From Jeotgalibacillus soli (GTDB lineage Bacteria > Bacillota > Bacilli > Bacillales > Jeotgalibacillaceae), in the NCBI RefSeq assembly GCF_000829435.1, contig NZ_JXRP01000006.1, positions 331,820 to 395,819 of the forward strand: DNA of 64,000 nucleotides. The letters run 5' to 3'. Below the pieces are notes generated by a model. That model had not been told where the DNA came from and ran no database searches. It was given only the letters and a program-made list of their open reading frames with translations. This document shows positions 16,685 to 26,385 of this stretch, piece after piece. The translations under genes were made by a program, and so were the position numbers. The number at the start of each line of letters is the position of its first letter. The stretch's first letter is position 1.

Positions 16685-16887
16685 TCTCTCATCTCCTCTT
16701 TCGATTGTGGATAGCAAGCAAATCTAAATGCTTCCTATTCAGTATATTGTGACCAATAAGTAAATGCAAGCGATGCAAACTATTGTATATATTCTCATTT
16801 TCGGTTCATGATAAACATGTGAAAAGGCTTATTGTTGTTAGAAAAGATAAGGATTGCGATGCAATAACTGAAATGGCAACAATAGCA

Positions 16888-16914
16888 TTGACAAAGACGA
16901 AGTTAGATTATGTT
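16888..16914 (+). promoter_or_regulatory. Candidate SigA promoter of the mannitol operon
   Basis: TTGACA (16888-16893), a 15-base spacer, then TATGTT (16909-16914). The -35 box is perfect, the -10 box is 4 of 6 and the spacer is short, as expected for an activator-dependent promoter such as an MtlR target. Confidence 0.45.
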
Positions 16915-16922
16915 GAGAAAGA

Positions 16923-16937
16923 CTTGGAAGCGCTTTA
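16923..16937 (+). promoter_or_regulatory. Candidate CcpA cre site before mtlA
   Basis: TTGGAAGCGCTTTAT agrees with the cre consensus WTGNAANCGNWNNCW except for one position. It lies just after the predicted transcription start and about 54 bases before mtlA, a place where CcpA would block initiation or elongation in glucose. Confidence 0.5.
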
Positions 16938-16990
16938 TGATGTGGATAAGAAAGTTGCTTTACATTATAAAGCGATGAGGAGGAAACAAA

Positions 16991-18442
16991 ATGCAAGAGG
17001 CAACCACTACTGAAAAATCAGGGATTCGAGCGAGAGTACAGCGTTTCGGATCGTTTTTAAGCGGCATGATCATGCCGAATATCGGTGCATTCATTGCATG
17101 GGGATTAATTACAGCTTTATTTATTCCGACGGGCTGGTGGCCAAATGAAAGATTAGCCGAGCTTGTGGGGCCAATGATCACCTATCTATTGCCTCTGCTA
17201 ATCGGTTTTACTGGTGGACGAATGGTTTTTGGAATTCGAGGCGGAGTCGTTGGGGCAGTTGCGACGATGGGGGTAATTGTAGGGGCAGACATTCCGATGT
17301 TCCTTGGCGCAATGGTAATGGGGCCGCTTGGCGGTTACGTTATCAAGAAGATTGATGAAGCTTTAGATGGACATATCCCACAAGGGTTTGAAATGCTCAT
17401 TAATAATTTCACAGCTGGAATTTCAGCTGCAGCTTTAGCTATTGTAGGCTTGCTTGGAGTAGGTCCGGTCGTACTTGGATTAACTGGATTATTATCTTCA
17501 GGTGTAGAAGCTTTAGTAAATGCGGGACTTTTACCATTATTAAGCCTTTTCATTGAACCGGGGAAAGTTTTATTCTTGAATAACGCAATTAATCAAGGGA
17601 TTCTTACACCGCTCGGGGCTGAACAGGCAGCTGATGCGGGTAAATCCATTCTTTTCTTACTGGAAACAAACCCTGGTCCTGGACTTGGGATCCTATTAGC
17701 TTATATGATATTTGGCAAGGGCATGGCTAGACAATCTGCTCCTGGTGCTACAATTATTCACTTCTTTGGGGGGATTCACGAAATTTACTTCCCTTACATT
17801 TTAATGAAACCAGTACTGTTACTTGCAGTTATTGCTGGTGGCGCGAGTGGTATTTTTACATTCTCACTATTCGATGCAGGTTTGCGTTCGGTACCATCTC
17901 CTGGAAGCATCATTGCTTTGTTGGCGTTAACACCTCAAGGTAACTTTGCAGGAGTTATTTTAGGTGTATTAGTCGCAACCATTGTGTCGTTTGTCATCGC
18001 ATCTTTATTCCTTCGTTTGTCAAAAGCATCTGATGAAGAAGATCTAGGTGAAGCAACGGCTAAGATGGAAGCGATGAAAGGGAAGAAAAGTCAAGCATCT
18101 GCTCACCTTTCAGCAGCGTCTTCGGGAACGGCAATAACTGAAAAGAGCCAAGAAATTACGAAAGAAAACGTTCGGAAAATCATCTTTGCTTGTGATGCCG
18201 GTATGGGGTCAAGTGCAATGGGAGCTTCTTTGCTCAAAAATAAAATGAAAAAAGAAGGTCTATCTTTTGATGTATCGAATACAGCGATCAATCAAATTCC
18301 AGATGATGCTGACTTAGTTATAACACATAAAGATTTAACAGAACGTGCAAAAGCGAAGAAGCCTGATGCGATTCACGTATCTGTCGAAAACTTTTTAAGC
18401 AGCCCAAAATATGATGAAATCATTCAGGACTTGAAAAAATAA
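16991..18442 (+). CDS. mtlA: PTS mannitol-specific enzyme IICB
   Basis: 483 residues. The N-terminal EIIC channel (about residues 1-345) has the opening LSGMIMPNIGAFIAWGLITALFIPTGWWPN, the signature PGPGLGILLAYM and the substrate-loop text GGIHEIYFPYILMKP. An Ala/Ser/Lys-rich linker leads to the EIIB domain with the phosphorylated Cys near residue 401 in IFACDAGMGSSAMGAS. It imports mannitol and phosphorylates it to mannitol-1-phosphate. EIIA is the separate mtlF gene. The ATG follows GAGGAAACAAA. First gene of a tightly packed mtlA-mtlR-mtlF-mtlD operon. Confidence 0.95.
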   Translation: MQEATTTEKSGIRARVQRFGSFLSGMIMPNIGAFIAWGLITALFIPTGWWPNERLAELVGPMITYLLPLLIGFTGGRMVFGIRGGVVGAVATMGVIVGADIPMFLGAMVMGPLGGYVIKKIDEALDGHIPQGFEMLINNFTAGISAAALAIVGLLGVGPVVLGLTGLLSSGVEALVNAGLLPLLSLFIEPGKVLFLNNAINQGILTPLGAEQAADAGKSILFLLETNPGPGLGILLAYMIFGKGMARQSAPGATIIHFFGGIHEIYFPYILMKPVLLLAVIAGGASGIFTFSLFDAGLRSVPSPGSIIALLALTPQGNFAGVILGVLVATIVSFVIASLFLRLSKASDEEDLGEATAKMEAMKGKKSQASAHLSAASSGTAITEKSQEITKENVRKIIFACDAGMGSSAMGASLLKNKMKKEGLSFDVSNTAINQIPDDADLVITHKDLTERAKAKKPDAIHVSVENFLSSPKYDEIIQDLKK

Positions 18443-18466
18443 AAGTGGACGGAGGTGCTGGAGCCA

Positions 18467-20572
18467 ATGGACTATATTTCTGCTCGTGAACGAAAAATAA
18501 TCGAGTGGCTGTTACGGACCCAGCACCAGTTCACAACTATTCGAGAACTTGCTGATGCGTTGGATGTCAGTTCGAGAACGATCCATCGTGAGTTAAAAAA
18601 GGTGGAGAGTGCTTTAGCTGAATATGATGTGCAGCTGGAGAAACAATCAGGAACAGGTATTCGAATTAGAGGTACATCCAGTAATTTGCAACGTCTTGAT
18701 GACGCATTGCAAGGGGTGAAGGAGCATGACTTACAGCAGGAAGAACGCCTGGTCGTGCTTCTTCATTATTTAATACGTCATGATTCACCTGTGAAAACTG
18801 CTTTGCTTGTACGTGTATTAAATGTTGCTACGGCAACGCTTATGCAGGATTTGGATAAGCTGTCAGAGCAAATCAAGCCCTATGGACTTTCCATTTTGCG
18901 TAAAAGAGGGTATGGAATCGAGTTAGTCGGGTCAGAAAGAGAAAGAAGAAAAGCACTGGCAAATTTAATGATTGAGCAGATGGATACATCCTCTCTCTAT
19001 TCAATGGTAGATGAGCATTTTATTTATCCGGGTATGATGGATGACAAGGTGGCTGGAGTCGTTGACCGTGAGCTGTTAATTCAAGTTGAGCGGCTTATTA
19101 TGGATGAAGTAAAGGATCTGCCCTACACAATTGCAGATAGTGCGTATTTGGCACTTGTGATACATATTTCGCTGGCGATCCAGCGCATAAAAGCGGGAGA
19201 ACGGATCGAACTGGATCCTTCGGTAAGTGAAGAATTGAGCCAAACGGTGGAATACGCAGTAGCAGAATCTCTTGCACGTTCTTTATCAGAGGAATTTGAA
19301 CTAAGCATACCAAAAGAAGAGGTAGGTTATATTACGATCCATCTAAGAGGAGCTAAAAGAAGAGAGCAGCTATCTGTCGTGAGTGAAGAAATGACAGAAT
19401 GGTCATTCCTTGTTCAACAGCTTATTCAACAGGTAGGACAGCGGGTAGACGTTGATTTTTCAGAGGATCACTCCTTATTTGAAGGACTGATTGCACACCT
19501 GGAGCCAGCTATTCACCGAGCGGAAGAAGGAACCCATGCCTTCAATCCGCTTAAAGAGTCCATTAAAGAAGATTATCCAATCTTATTCAACACAGTTAAG
19601 GAGACATTACATTCTTTATTTCCTAACTTGAATTTTTCAGACGGGGAGCTTGCATTTTTGGTGCTTCATTTTGCTTCATCACTGGAGATTCGAAAAGAAA
19701 AAGTAGTTATTTCGGCTTTAGTTGTATGCTCGAGCGGCATTGGTACATCAAAAATGCTGGCAAGTCGTTTAAAAAAAGAATTTCCGGAAATAACAAAGAT
19801 TACACTTGCATCGCTCCATGAAGCGAAATCACTTTCAGCTCAGCGATATGACCTAATCATGTCTACTGTTGGATTAGTTGATATTGAACAGGAGTATCTT
19901 CTTGTAAGTCCGCTGTTGCCAAGCAATGAAGTAGAAAAGGTCAAGCGATATATTCAGCTTCAAATGCCTTTAATTACAAAGAAAAAGGGATATGTCACAA
20001 AAGAGCAGGAGCTACCCGGGGAATCGATCGCCTCTTCATTAGAAGAGTTTCAACGAGTGATCACAATTATGCTTCAACTGCTAAACAAGTTCACGATTAT
20101 CAAGCTGGAAAACGATTTAACAGAGCAGGAGCTCCTGCAATTAGCAGATCAATTCAGCATAGAAAAAGGTGTCATTACATCACCTGGGGTTGTGGCTAAT
20201 CATTTAAAGGAACGTGAGGAGCTTGGAGGACTCGGAATCCCAGGTACTGGGCTCGCATTATACCATTGCCGATCAGCAGACATAACAGAGCCGCTCTTTA
20301 TGATCATTCAACTGGCTTCTCCGGTTGAGGTCAAATCAATGGACCAGCAGCATATTCAGATGAAGCGAATGCTATTGCTTCTCGCACCGGATGAAATGCA
20401 TGGTGATGGTTTTGAATTGATGAGCATCATTAGTGCATCAATTATTGAAGATGACAAACAGCTTGCCATCTATACAAATGGAGAGAAAGACGAAATTCAT
20501 CGTTTGCTGGAACAAAAATACTATCAATTTATACGGAAAAAACTAAATTCATTTTTGGAGGGACCACAATGA
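18467..20572 (+). CDS. mtlR: Mannitol operon transcriptional activator MtlR (PRD-containing)
   Basis: 701 residues. In order: DeoR-like helix-turn-helix (REEL-type [22 protein letters not shown]), a second winged helix, PRD1 (about 190-290) and PRD2 (about 300-405) carrying regulatory histidines, an EIIB-Gat-like domain with Cys in [18 protein letters not shown], and a C-terminal EIIA-like domain with GLALYHCR. The activator is tuned by HPr and the mannitol EII proteins. The ATG at 18467 is preferred over the in-frame GTG at 18455, which overlaps the GGAGG. The family length is about 694. Confidence 0.93.
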   Translation: MDYISARERKIIEWLLRTQHQFTTIRELADALDVSSRTIHRELKKVESALAEYDVQLEKQSGTGIRIRGTSSNLQRLDDALQGVKEHDLQQEERLVVLLHYLIRHDSPVKTALLVRVLNVATATLMQDLDKLSEQIKPYGLSILRKRGYGIELVGSERERRKALANLMIEQMDTSSLYSMVDEHFIYPGMMDDKVAGVVDRELLIQVERLIMDEVKDLPYTIADSAYLALVIHISLAIQRIKAGERIELDPSVSEELSQTVEYAVAESLARSLSEEFELSIPKEEVGYITIHLRGAKRREQLSVVSEEMTEWSFLVQQLIQQVGQRVDVDFSEDHSLFEGLIAHLEPAIHRAEEGTHAFNPLKESIKEDYPILFNTVKETLHSLFPNLNFSDGELAFLVLHFASSLEIRKEKVVISALVVCSSGIGTSKMLASRLKKEFPEITKITLASLHEAKSLSAQRYDLIMSTVGLVDIEQEYLLVSPLLPSNEVEKVKRYIQLQMPLITKKKGYVTKEQELPGESIASSLEEFQRVITIMLQLLNKFTIIKLENDLTEQELLQLADQFSIEKGVITSPGVVANHLKEREELGGLGIPGTGLALYHCRSADITEPLFMIIQLASPVEVKSMDQQHIQMKRMLLLLAPDEMHGDGFELMSIISASIIEDDKQLAIYTNGEKDEIHRLLEQKYYQFIRKKLNSFLEGPQ

Positions 20573-21000
20573 GTACACTATTCAAACCAGAAAATATCAT
20601 CCTAAATGCAAAGCTAAATTCGAAAACAGAAGCCATTGAGCAAGCTGGAAAAATTTTAGTCGAGCAAGGATATGTAACGCCAACTTATATTGACAAAATG
20701 AAGGAACGAGAGGAATTGACTTCAACATTTATGGGGAACTTTGTCGCCATTCCACATGGTACAGATGAAGCCAAGATAGAGGTGCTTTCTTCCGGTTTAT
20801 CCTTGCTGCAGGTTCCAGAAGGCGTTGAATTCAATGGAGAAACAGTTAAGCTTGTTATTGGGATTGCAGGAAAAGATGGTGAACATCTGGAGCTGCTATC
20901 TAAAATTGCGATCGTTTGTTCAGAAATCGAAAATGTAGAAAAGCTTGTTGCAGCCAACAGTGCAGAAGAAATTATTCGTCTTTTTGAGGAGGCTGAATAA
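20569..21000 (+). CDS. mtlF: PTS mannitol-specific enzyme IIA
   Basis: 143 residues of the EIIA fructose/mannitol family. The active-site His is in [13 protein letters not shown], preceded by the conserved [10 protein letters not shown]. It relays phosphate from HPr to the EIIB of MtlA. Its ATG overlaps the mtlR stop (ATGA), which implies translational coupling; GGAGGGACCACA precedes it. Confidence 0.95.
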   Translation: MSTLFKPENIILNAKLNSKTEAIEQAGKILVEQGYVTPTYIDKMKEREELTSTFMGNFVAIPHGTDEAKIEVLSSGLSLLQVPEGVEFNGETVKLVIGIAGKDGEHLELLSKIAIVCSEIENVEKLVAANSAEEIIRLFEEAE

Positions 21001-22154
21001 TGAAGCAGGCCGTCCATTTTGGAGCAGGCAATATCGGCAGGGGGTTTATCGGTGCGATTCTTTCAAAAGCAGGCTATCAGGTAACCTTTGTCGATGTTAA
21101 TAAAGCTGTTATTGATGAATTGAATGAAAAAGGTTCTTATACTGTGCAGATCGCTTCAGCAGAGCAGGCTTCCTTTGTTGTAGAAAATGTATCCGGTATT
21201 CACAGCAGCAGTGAACACGAACGTTTAAATGAAACAATTGCTAAGGCTTCTTTAATTACAGCCTCAGTGGGTCCTAATATTCTGACGCATATTGCAAAGG
21301 ATATTGCCGCTGGTTTAGCTTATGCTGAAGAACAATCAATGCTTAAAGAGCTGAATGTAGTTGCTTGTGAAAATATGATCCAGGCAACAGATTTTTTACG
21401 CGGTGAAATTGAAGGGCATTTAAATGATACGATTAAAGAACGCGTTCTCAGTAAAGTTGGTTTCCCAAACTCTGCAGTCGATCGAATCGTGCCGATTCAG
21501 CATCATGATGACTTGCTAACCGTTCAAGTAGAGCCATTCTTTGAATGGGTCGTTGAGGAGCCTTCTTGGAAAGGAAGCATTCCTAATATGGAGGGTGTTC
21601 AATTCGTTGAGGATCTTTCACCCTTTATCGAGAGAAAGCTTTTAACGGTTAATACCGGACACGCCGCGATTGCTTATATTGGATTGCAGGAAGGCTACGT
21701 GACAGTTGATAGAGCGATGGAAAACGCAGCAATAAAGGAAAAAGTAGAGCAAGTATTATCCGAGACAAGTGAATTTCTTGTAGGGAAATATGAATTGGAT
21801 CCGGAGCAGCATAAAGCATATGTAAATAAAATTATTAGTCGTTTTGAAAATCCGTATCTTTCTGATGAACTTTCAAGGGTAGGAAGATCACCGCTTAGAA
21901 AGCTAAGTGCCAAAGAAAGATTGGTCTATCCAGCTCGTGCATTGATGGAACAGGGGAGAGAACCCAATGCACTTATTGATACAATAGCGGCCGCTCTTCA
22001 TTTTAAAAATGAAGAGGATCAGGAAGCAATAGCACTACAAGCCGCGATTGAAGAACATGGTGTGAAAAAAGCATTTGCGGATGCGGCAGACTTACCAGAA
22101 GATGATGTGCTCGTTGTAGCCGTAGTAAGGAAGTATGCAGCTGCTGTAAGGTAA
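21000..22154 (+). CDS. mtlD: Mannitol-1-phosphate 5-dehydrogenase
   Basis: 384 residues. The N-terminal NAD-binding motif is HFGAGNIGRGFIGAIL. The polyol dehydrogenase core shows RIVPIQHHDDLLTVQVEPFFEWVVEEP and the catalytic helix ERKLLTVNTGHAAIAYIG, whose LLTVNTGHA is diagnostic. It oxidises mannitol-1-phosphate to fructose-6-phosphate with NAD. The ATG shares one base with the mtlF stop codon (TAATG). Last gene of the operon. Confidence 0.95.
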   Translation: MKQAVHFGAGNIGRGFIGAILSKAGYQVTFVDVNKAVIDELNEKGSYTVQIASAEQASFVVENVSGIHSSSEHERLNETIAKASLITASVGPNILTHIAKDIAAGLAYAEEQSMLKELNVVACENMIQATDFLRGEIEGHLNDTIKERVLSKVGFPNSAVDRIVPIQHHDDLLTVQVEPFFEWVVEEPSWKGSIPNMEGVQFVEDLSPFIERKLLTVNTGHAAIAYIGLQEGYVTVDRAMENAAIKEKVEQVLSETSEFLVGKYELDPEQHKAYVNKIISRFENPYLSDELSRVGRSPLRKLSAKERLVYPARALMEQGREPNALIDTIAAALHFKNEEDQEAIALQAAIEEHGVKKAFADAADLPEDDVLVVAVVRKYAAAVR

Positions 22155-22167
22155 AGATAATTATAAA

Positions 22168-22222
22168 GAAAGCCTCTGCTAGTTCTGCGTAATGCAGAAC
22201 TAGCAGAGGCTTTCGTTTTATT
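22168..22222 (+). terminator. Terminator of the mannitol operon
   Basis: A perfect 21-bp stem around the loop GTAAT, then GTTTTATTTATT. Confidence 0.9.
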
Positions 22223-22323
22223 TATTAAACTCCTAGTAGTGATGCTGTAACTTTTTTTGATAGAATGGAGTCTAAGTATAAAAAGTTATTTGGTTAGTGA
22301 ATGGAAGAAGGAGCTTATTCAGA

Positions 22324-23193
22324 ATGGAAAATCAGCGATTATTTTTAAATAAAAAGAAAAGCAGAAAAGGCCTGTGGATTACCTTATCTATTGTATTGAT
22401 CATCGTTGCAGGGGGAGCAGTTGGTGCATTAGGTTTTTATAATTGGTCCTTCAATCAGGCAGTACATGGCGTTACATCATTGGTTCAAAATCAGTTTAGT
22501 GGGTCAGGGAACGATCAGGACACTGTCGGGATAGAGAACAGGGAAGAAGAAGCGGATCAGGAGGTCGAAGAAGAAGCCGCTTCTGCGGATGGCAGTGTAA
22601 CGGCAGAAGAAGGAAACAGCACCCATTCATCTTCACTAGAGCCAGAGGAGCTATTAACACCAGAGACAGTTACAGAACCCACCTATGTTCAAGGTGTATT
22701 AATTGCCAATAAACAATACCCGCTTCCAATAGACTATGCGCCAGGTGTAGATCCTGAAGCAAATGAGGCGTTTGAGCGTATGCAGTTCGCTGCAAGAGAG
22801 ATTGGAATTGAACTTGTTGCTTTTAGCACATTCCGCTCGTATGAATATCAAGATGAGCTGTATCATCGTTATGTTGAGAAGCATGGTCAGGAGGAAGCGG
22901 ATCGCTTTAGTTCTAAACCAGGTTATTCAGAACACCAAACCGGATTAGGCTTTGATATCGGGGAGGAAGGTCAGGAGCAATATTGGGCTGAGGACAGCTT
23001 TAAAGATACAGAAGCAGCTAAATGGTTGGCAGAAGATGCCCATCATTACGGATTTATTCTCAGATATCCACCAGGTAAAGAGGAAATCACAGGGTATCAA
23101 TATGAATCCTGGCATTTTAGATACTTAGGGGTAGAGCTTGCCACAAAGGTTCATGCAAGTGGATTGACATTAGAAGAGTATTTAGGAATTTAA
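22324..23193 (+). CDS. M15B family D,D-carboxypeptidase (VanY-like)
   Basis: 289 residues. A short basic N-terminus and a membrane anchor (about residues 15-38) are followed by an acidic Glu/Ser linker (about 55-105). The catalytic domain has the zinc ligands and catalytic Glu in GYSEHQTGLGFDIG (SxHxxGxAxD type) and ESWHFRYLG (ExxWH). The enzyme trims the terminal D-Ala of peptidoglycan stem peptides outside the membrane. A GTG lies in frame at 22297, but AAGGAG at 22308-22313 points to the ATG at 22324. YodJ is a B. subtilis relative. Confidence 0.88.
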   Translation: MENQRLFLNKKKSRKGLWITLSIVLIIVAGGAVGALGFYNWSFNQAVHGVTSLVQNQFSGSGNDQDTVGIENREEEADQEVEEEAASADGSVTAEEGNSTHSSSLEPEELLTPETVTEPTYVQGVLIANKQYPLPIDYAPGVDPEANEAFERMQFAAREIGIELVAFSTFRSYEYQDELYHRYVEKHGQEEADRFSSKPGYSEHQTGLGFDIGEEGQEQYWAEDSFKDTEAAKWLAEDAHHYGFILRYPPGKEEITGYQYESWHFRYLGVELATKVHASGLTLEEYLGI

Positions 23194-23196
23194 TAT

Positions 23197-23242
23197 AAAA
23201 AGAAAAAGAGATGATGGCAGTGCATCATCTCTTTTTCTTTTT
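23197..23242 (+). terminator. Terminator of the carboxypeptidase gene
   Basis: A perfect 20-bp stem with the loop GCAGTG and a T-rich 3' arm (CTTTTTCTTTTT). Confidence 0.85.
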
Positions 23243-23329
23243 ATGGAATGTGTAAATAGTGTAAAATATTAAGAAGAATAACATTTTAGAGAATCTTTGT
23301 CAGGGAATTATTTCTTTTAGCTCAATTTG

Positions 23330-23570
23330 CGAACATAGGGATCTTTTTGAGTCATATTATTATAACGTTTAAGCGTGGGCCAGGCATTGAAACCGTAAAT
23401 AATTTTATTGCTGGCCATCGCTTCTAGCGAATATCAGTCAGGATATTTTTTCGGTGGAGTGGATTGTTTTTTCAACAGTTGCAACGATCGCGATCACAAT
23501 GCTGTCTCTTCATCTATTAAGCAGGGGATTAGATCAATATTTTAATAAGAAATATAATCGATCACAATAA
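23330..23570 (+). pseudogene. Possible remnant of a membrane protein gene
   Basis: In the gap before the epimerase gene, three frames read in succession give membrane-protein-like text: VNNFIAG (about 23390), then ILLLAIASSEYQSGYFFGGV, then EWIVFSTVATIAITML continuing to a stop at 23568-23570. No single frame is open over the whole stretch and there is no start with a ribosome site. It looks like a frameshifted 3' remnant. I do not recognise the parent family. Confidence 0.3.
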
Positions 23571-23585
23571 AAAGGAGAGATAAAG

Positions 23586-24581
23586 ATGAAAATCCTCATT
23601 TTGGGCGGGACACAATTTCTAGGAAGACATATGACAGAAGCAGCGTTAAAGGCAGGTCATGAGGTGACGCTTTTTAATCGGGGAAAAACAAACCAGCAGC
23701 TGTTTCCTAATGTTAAGAAACTTATCGGGGATAGAAATGACGATCTAAAGACGCTCAAGAAAGGCGTGTGGGATGCGATAATCGATATATCTGGATATGT
23801 GCCGAGCCAGGTGAAAGCCACAACTGAGCTGCTGCAAAAGCGTGTTAATCACTACACGTTTATCTCGACTGTATCCGTTTATGAGGATTTTTCCAACGGG
23901 CCAGTAAATGAAGAGAATACATCGCTAGCTGAGCTGACAGAGGAAACCGAAGAAATCAATGGAGAAACCTATGGGCCGTTAAAATCACAGTGTGAAGAAA
24001 TCGTAAGAAGCCGGTTTAGGGAACAGTCTCTTGTGATTCGTCCTGGCCTGATTGTCGGTCCTTACGATCATACGGATCGTTTTACTTATTGGGTATACCG
24101 GATAGGAGAAGGAGGAACCGTACTCGCTCCGGGAGAGCCGGATCGGGAAATTCAATGGATTGACGCAAGGGATTTGACTGAATGGGTGATTCGTATGGTT
24201 GAACAACAGGCGACAGGAACGTTTAATGCGGCTGGATTATCAGCTTCGATGGAAAATCTTCTCAACACAGTTCAGAGAGTGACAAATGCGGATGCTCAAA
24301 TTGAATGGGTTGCTGATGACTTTTTGGTAGAAAAGGAGATTGGGGCTTTTGTAGATATGCCTTTTTGGATCCCCAAAAATAAAAAATATCCGACAGGATT
24401 TGTTTTAGCAGATGCTTCAAAAGCCATGACGCAAGGACTCACTTTTCGTCCAATAGAAGAAACGGTTAGCGATACTTATATGTGGCAGGCAGCTCGAGAG
24501 GATCACAAGTGGAGAGCGGGACTGTCAAATGAAAAAGAAAAAGAACTTCTGGAACAATATTATGTAAAAATAAATAAATAG
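23586..24581 (+). CDS. NAD-dependent epimerase/dehydratase (SDR, extended type)
   Basis: 331 residues. The Rossmann motif ILGGTQFLGRHMTEAAL is at the N-terminus, VYEDFSNGPV follows the Ser/Thr strand STVSVYE, and the catalytic Tyr/Lys is probably TYGPLKSQCE (YxxxK). VIRPGLIVGPYD is the conserved strand after it. It resembles CSP41-like or isoflavone-reductase-like epimerases of Bacillus; the substrate is unknown. The ATG follows AAAAGGAGAGATAAAG. Single gene. Confidence 0.85.
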   Translation: MKILILGGTQFLGRHMTEAALKAGHEVTLFNRGKTNQQLFPNVKKLIGDRNDDLKTLKKGVWDAIIDISGYVPSQVKATTELLQKRVNHYTFISTVSVYEDFSNGPVNEENTSLAELTEETEEINGETYGPLKSQCEEIVRSRFREQSLVIRPGLIVGPYDHTDRFTYWVYRIGEGGTVLAPGEPDREIQWIDARDLTEWVIRMVEQQATGTFNAAGLSASMENLLNTVQRVTNADAQIEWVADDFLVEKEIGAFVDMPFWIPKNKKYPTGFVLADASKAMTQGLTFRPIEETVSDTYMWQAAREDHKWRAGLSNEKEKELLEQYYVKINK

Positions 24582-24646
24582 TTAAAGAGTTTTAAAATTC
24601 AGAATATATAGTATAATAAAGTGAAATAGGTGAAGGAGTGGAAGGG

Positions 24647-24745
24647 ATGAATAAGATTACTAAGAATGGTCTTGTTATTGTTGCGATCCATACTGCATTT
24701 TTTCTTAACCTTGCATTTGATTTTATTGTACTTTATAAAGGGTAA
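24647..24745 (+). CDS. Small single-span membrane peptide (32 aa)
   Basis: MNKITKNGLVIVAIHTAFFL then NLAFDFIVLYKG: one hydrophobic helix. The start is supported by GGAGTGGAAGGG upstream, a TATAAT-like box (GTATAATAAAG, about 24610-24620) and a terminator directly after the ORF. The function is unknown. Too short for database certainty, but the three signals together make it plausible. Confidence 0.5.
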   Translation: MNKITKNGLVIVAIHTAFFLNLAFDFIVLYKG

Positions 24746-24766
24746 TGAATTTTTATCATAAGGAAG

Positions 24767-24800
24767 GAGCTGCTCTGGTGGTTAAGGAACAGCTCTTTTT
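24767..24800 (+). terminator. Terminator after the 32-aa ORF
   Basis: GAGCTG pairs with CAGCTC, followed by TTTTT. Confidence 0.6.
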
Positions 24801-24820
24801 AATGTGTTTTTATAATTATA

Positions 24821-24934
24821 GGCTATTTTAAAGGTAATGGCCGGCTTTTGCACGATGTTGATGGGAGCGTCAGACCGCCCGCGGAAAGCGAACGCCTAGA
24901 GCGGAAATTAACAGGCATTAAATAAACAGAGTCT
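24821..24934. repeat. MITE-like interspersed repeat, copy D
   Basis: Begins GGCTATTTTAAAGG, contains CACGATGTTGATGGGAGC and the GC-rich core CCGCCCGCGGAAAGCGAACG, then GCGGAAATTAACAGGC, ending ACAGAGTC. It shares its core with copy C and its ends with copies A and B. Confidence 0.75.
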
Positions 24935-24936
24935 TA

Positions 24937-26385
24937 TTATAAAATTGGAGACAGCAATCTTGAAATAGACTCCTTAAAGCGGATATAAAGGGAGCGCGAT
25001 TGGTATAACTCATCCGTAAGCTCCGTAGATAGCTTCATATCGTCTCTAAAAATTTGACCGAGCTTTGAAGCCGTACCCTTATCATAAATAAAAGCGTTGA
25101 CTTCAAAGTTTAGACGAAAGCTCCGTAAATCAATGTTAGCTGTTCCTACAGAAGCTGCTTCGTCATCTGCAACCAGCGTTTTCGCATGAATAAATCCATT
25201 ATCATAAATATAGATTCGAGCCCCGGCTTTCATTAATTCACCCACATAGGAATAGGTTGCCCAATAAACAAACATATGGTCTGGTTTATTTGGAATCATA
25301 ATCCGAACATCTACTCCTGATAATGCAGCAATTCGCAAGGAATCTAACAAGCTTGCATCTGGAATGAAATAAGGTGTTTGAATATAAATATATTCTTTCG
25401 CATTGGTAATAAGTTTAATATAACCATTTTTAATTTGCTCCCATTCAGAGTCCGGCCCGCTTGACACAATCTGCATGGCAACCTCGCCTTTTCGAGGAAT
25501 AGCGGGAAATAAGTGTTCTGCGTATTCAATGTCGTGGCGATAGGATGCTTGATTCCAGTCTAATATAAAACGGGTTTGAATAGGATGGACGGAGCTGCCT
25601 TCCACGCGCAGATGCGTATCTCTCCAATAACCGAAGCGTTTATCCAGTCCTAGATATTCATCTCCTACGTTGAAGCCGCCGATATAACCAACCCGGCCAT
25701 CTATAATGACAAGCTTACGGTGATTTCTGAAATTAAGCCGAGGATTAATAATCGGTACATTTGATGGGAAAAATGCCTCTACTTCACCTCCGGCGGCCCG
25801 TAGCTCTTTGAAGTAGCGCTTCGTCATTCCGCGAGAACCCATATCGTCATATAGGACGCGTACCTTGACACCTTGCTTGGCTTTCTTTAGCAGTAACGTC
25901 ATGAGGCGTTTCCCGAGATTATCACGTCTGAGAATATACGTTTGAAGATGAACATGGTTCTTGGCTTCTTCTATATCCTTAAAAAGCGCATCAAATTTCT
26001 TGTGTCCATCAATGAAAATCTTCACATCATTATCTTGCGTAAGCACCGCATGATTGTTGATAAGCTGCATATAAATAAGATCCTGCATATCTTCCGTTTC
26101 TTTTGAACTAAATTCAAATGTCTTTTGCTGGATGGCATCCATTTGATATTGGATAAGATTATCAATTCCGACCTTGTGTCGATCCTCCCAGTCGAATAAT
26201 TTTTTCTTGCTTAGCCTTCTTCCTAAAAGTAAATAGAGTGCAAAACCTGCGATTGGGATAAAAAATAATACCATAAGCCACGCCCAGGTAGCGCTAGCAT
26301 CCTTCCTTTCAAGAAATAGAAGGATTCCAGCAAATATAAAGTTTAGCAAGAAGATAATACCAGTAACTAAAGTGAACCAATCCAT
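24937..26385 (-). CDS. cls: Cardiolipin synthase
   Basis: 482 residues, the length of B. subtilis ClsA. There are two N-terminal membrane spans, then the phospholipase-D fold with two HKD motifs: NHRKLVIIDGRVGYIGG and IHAKTLVADDEAASVGTANID. It joins two phosphatidylglycerols to cardiolipin at the membrane. The frame begins at a TTG at 26400, but the ATG at 26385 (MDWFTLV) behind a GGCAGGGAT stretch gives the family's usual N-terminus. Monocistronic on the minus strand. Confidence 0.93.
   Translation of the reverse strand: MDWFTLVTGIIFLLNFIFAGILLFLERKDASATWAWLMVLFFIPIAGFALYLLLGRRLSKKKLFDWEDRHKVGIDNLIQYQMDAIQQKTFEFSSKETEDMQDLIYMQLINNHAVLTQDNDVKIFIDGHKKFDALFKDIEEAKNHVHLQTYILRRDNLGKRLMTLLLKKAKQGVKVRVLYDDMGSRGMTKRYFKELRAAGGEVEAFFPSNVPIINPRLNFRNHRKLVIIDGRVGYIGGFNVGDEYLGLDKRFGYWRDTHLRVEGSSVHPIQTRFILDWNQASYRHDIEYAEHLFPAIPRKGEVAMQIVSSGPDSEWEQIKNGYIKLITNAKEYIYIQTPYFIPDASLLDSLRIAALSGVDVRIMIPNKPDHMFVYWATYSYVGELMKAGARIYIYDNGFIHAKTLVADDEAASVGTANIDLRSFRLNFEVNAFIYDKGTASKLGQIFRDDMKLSTELTDELYQSRSLYIRFKESISRLLSPIL

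Noticed and set aside
16783..17013. A 76-codon ORF before mtlA
   Set aside because: TTG start without ribosome site; it covers the predicted mannitol promoter and cre site and overlaps mtlA.
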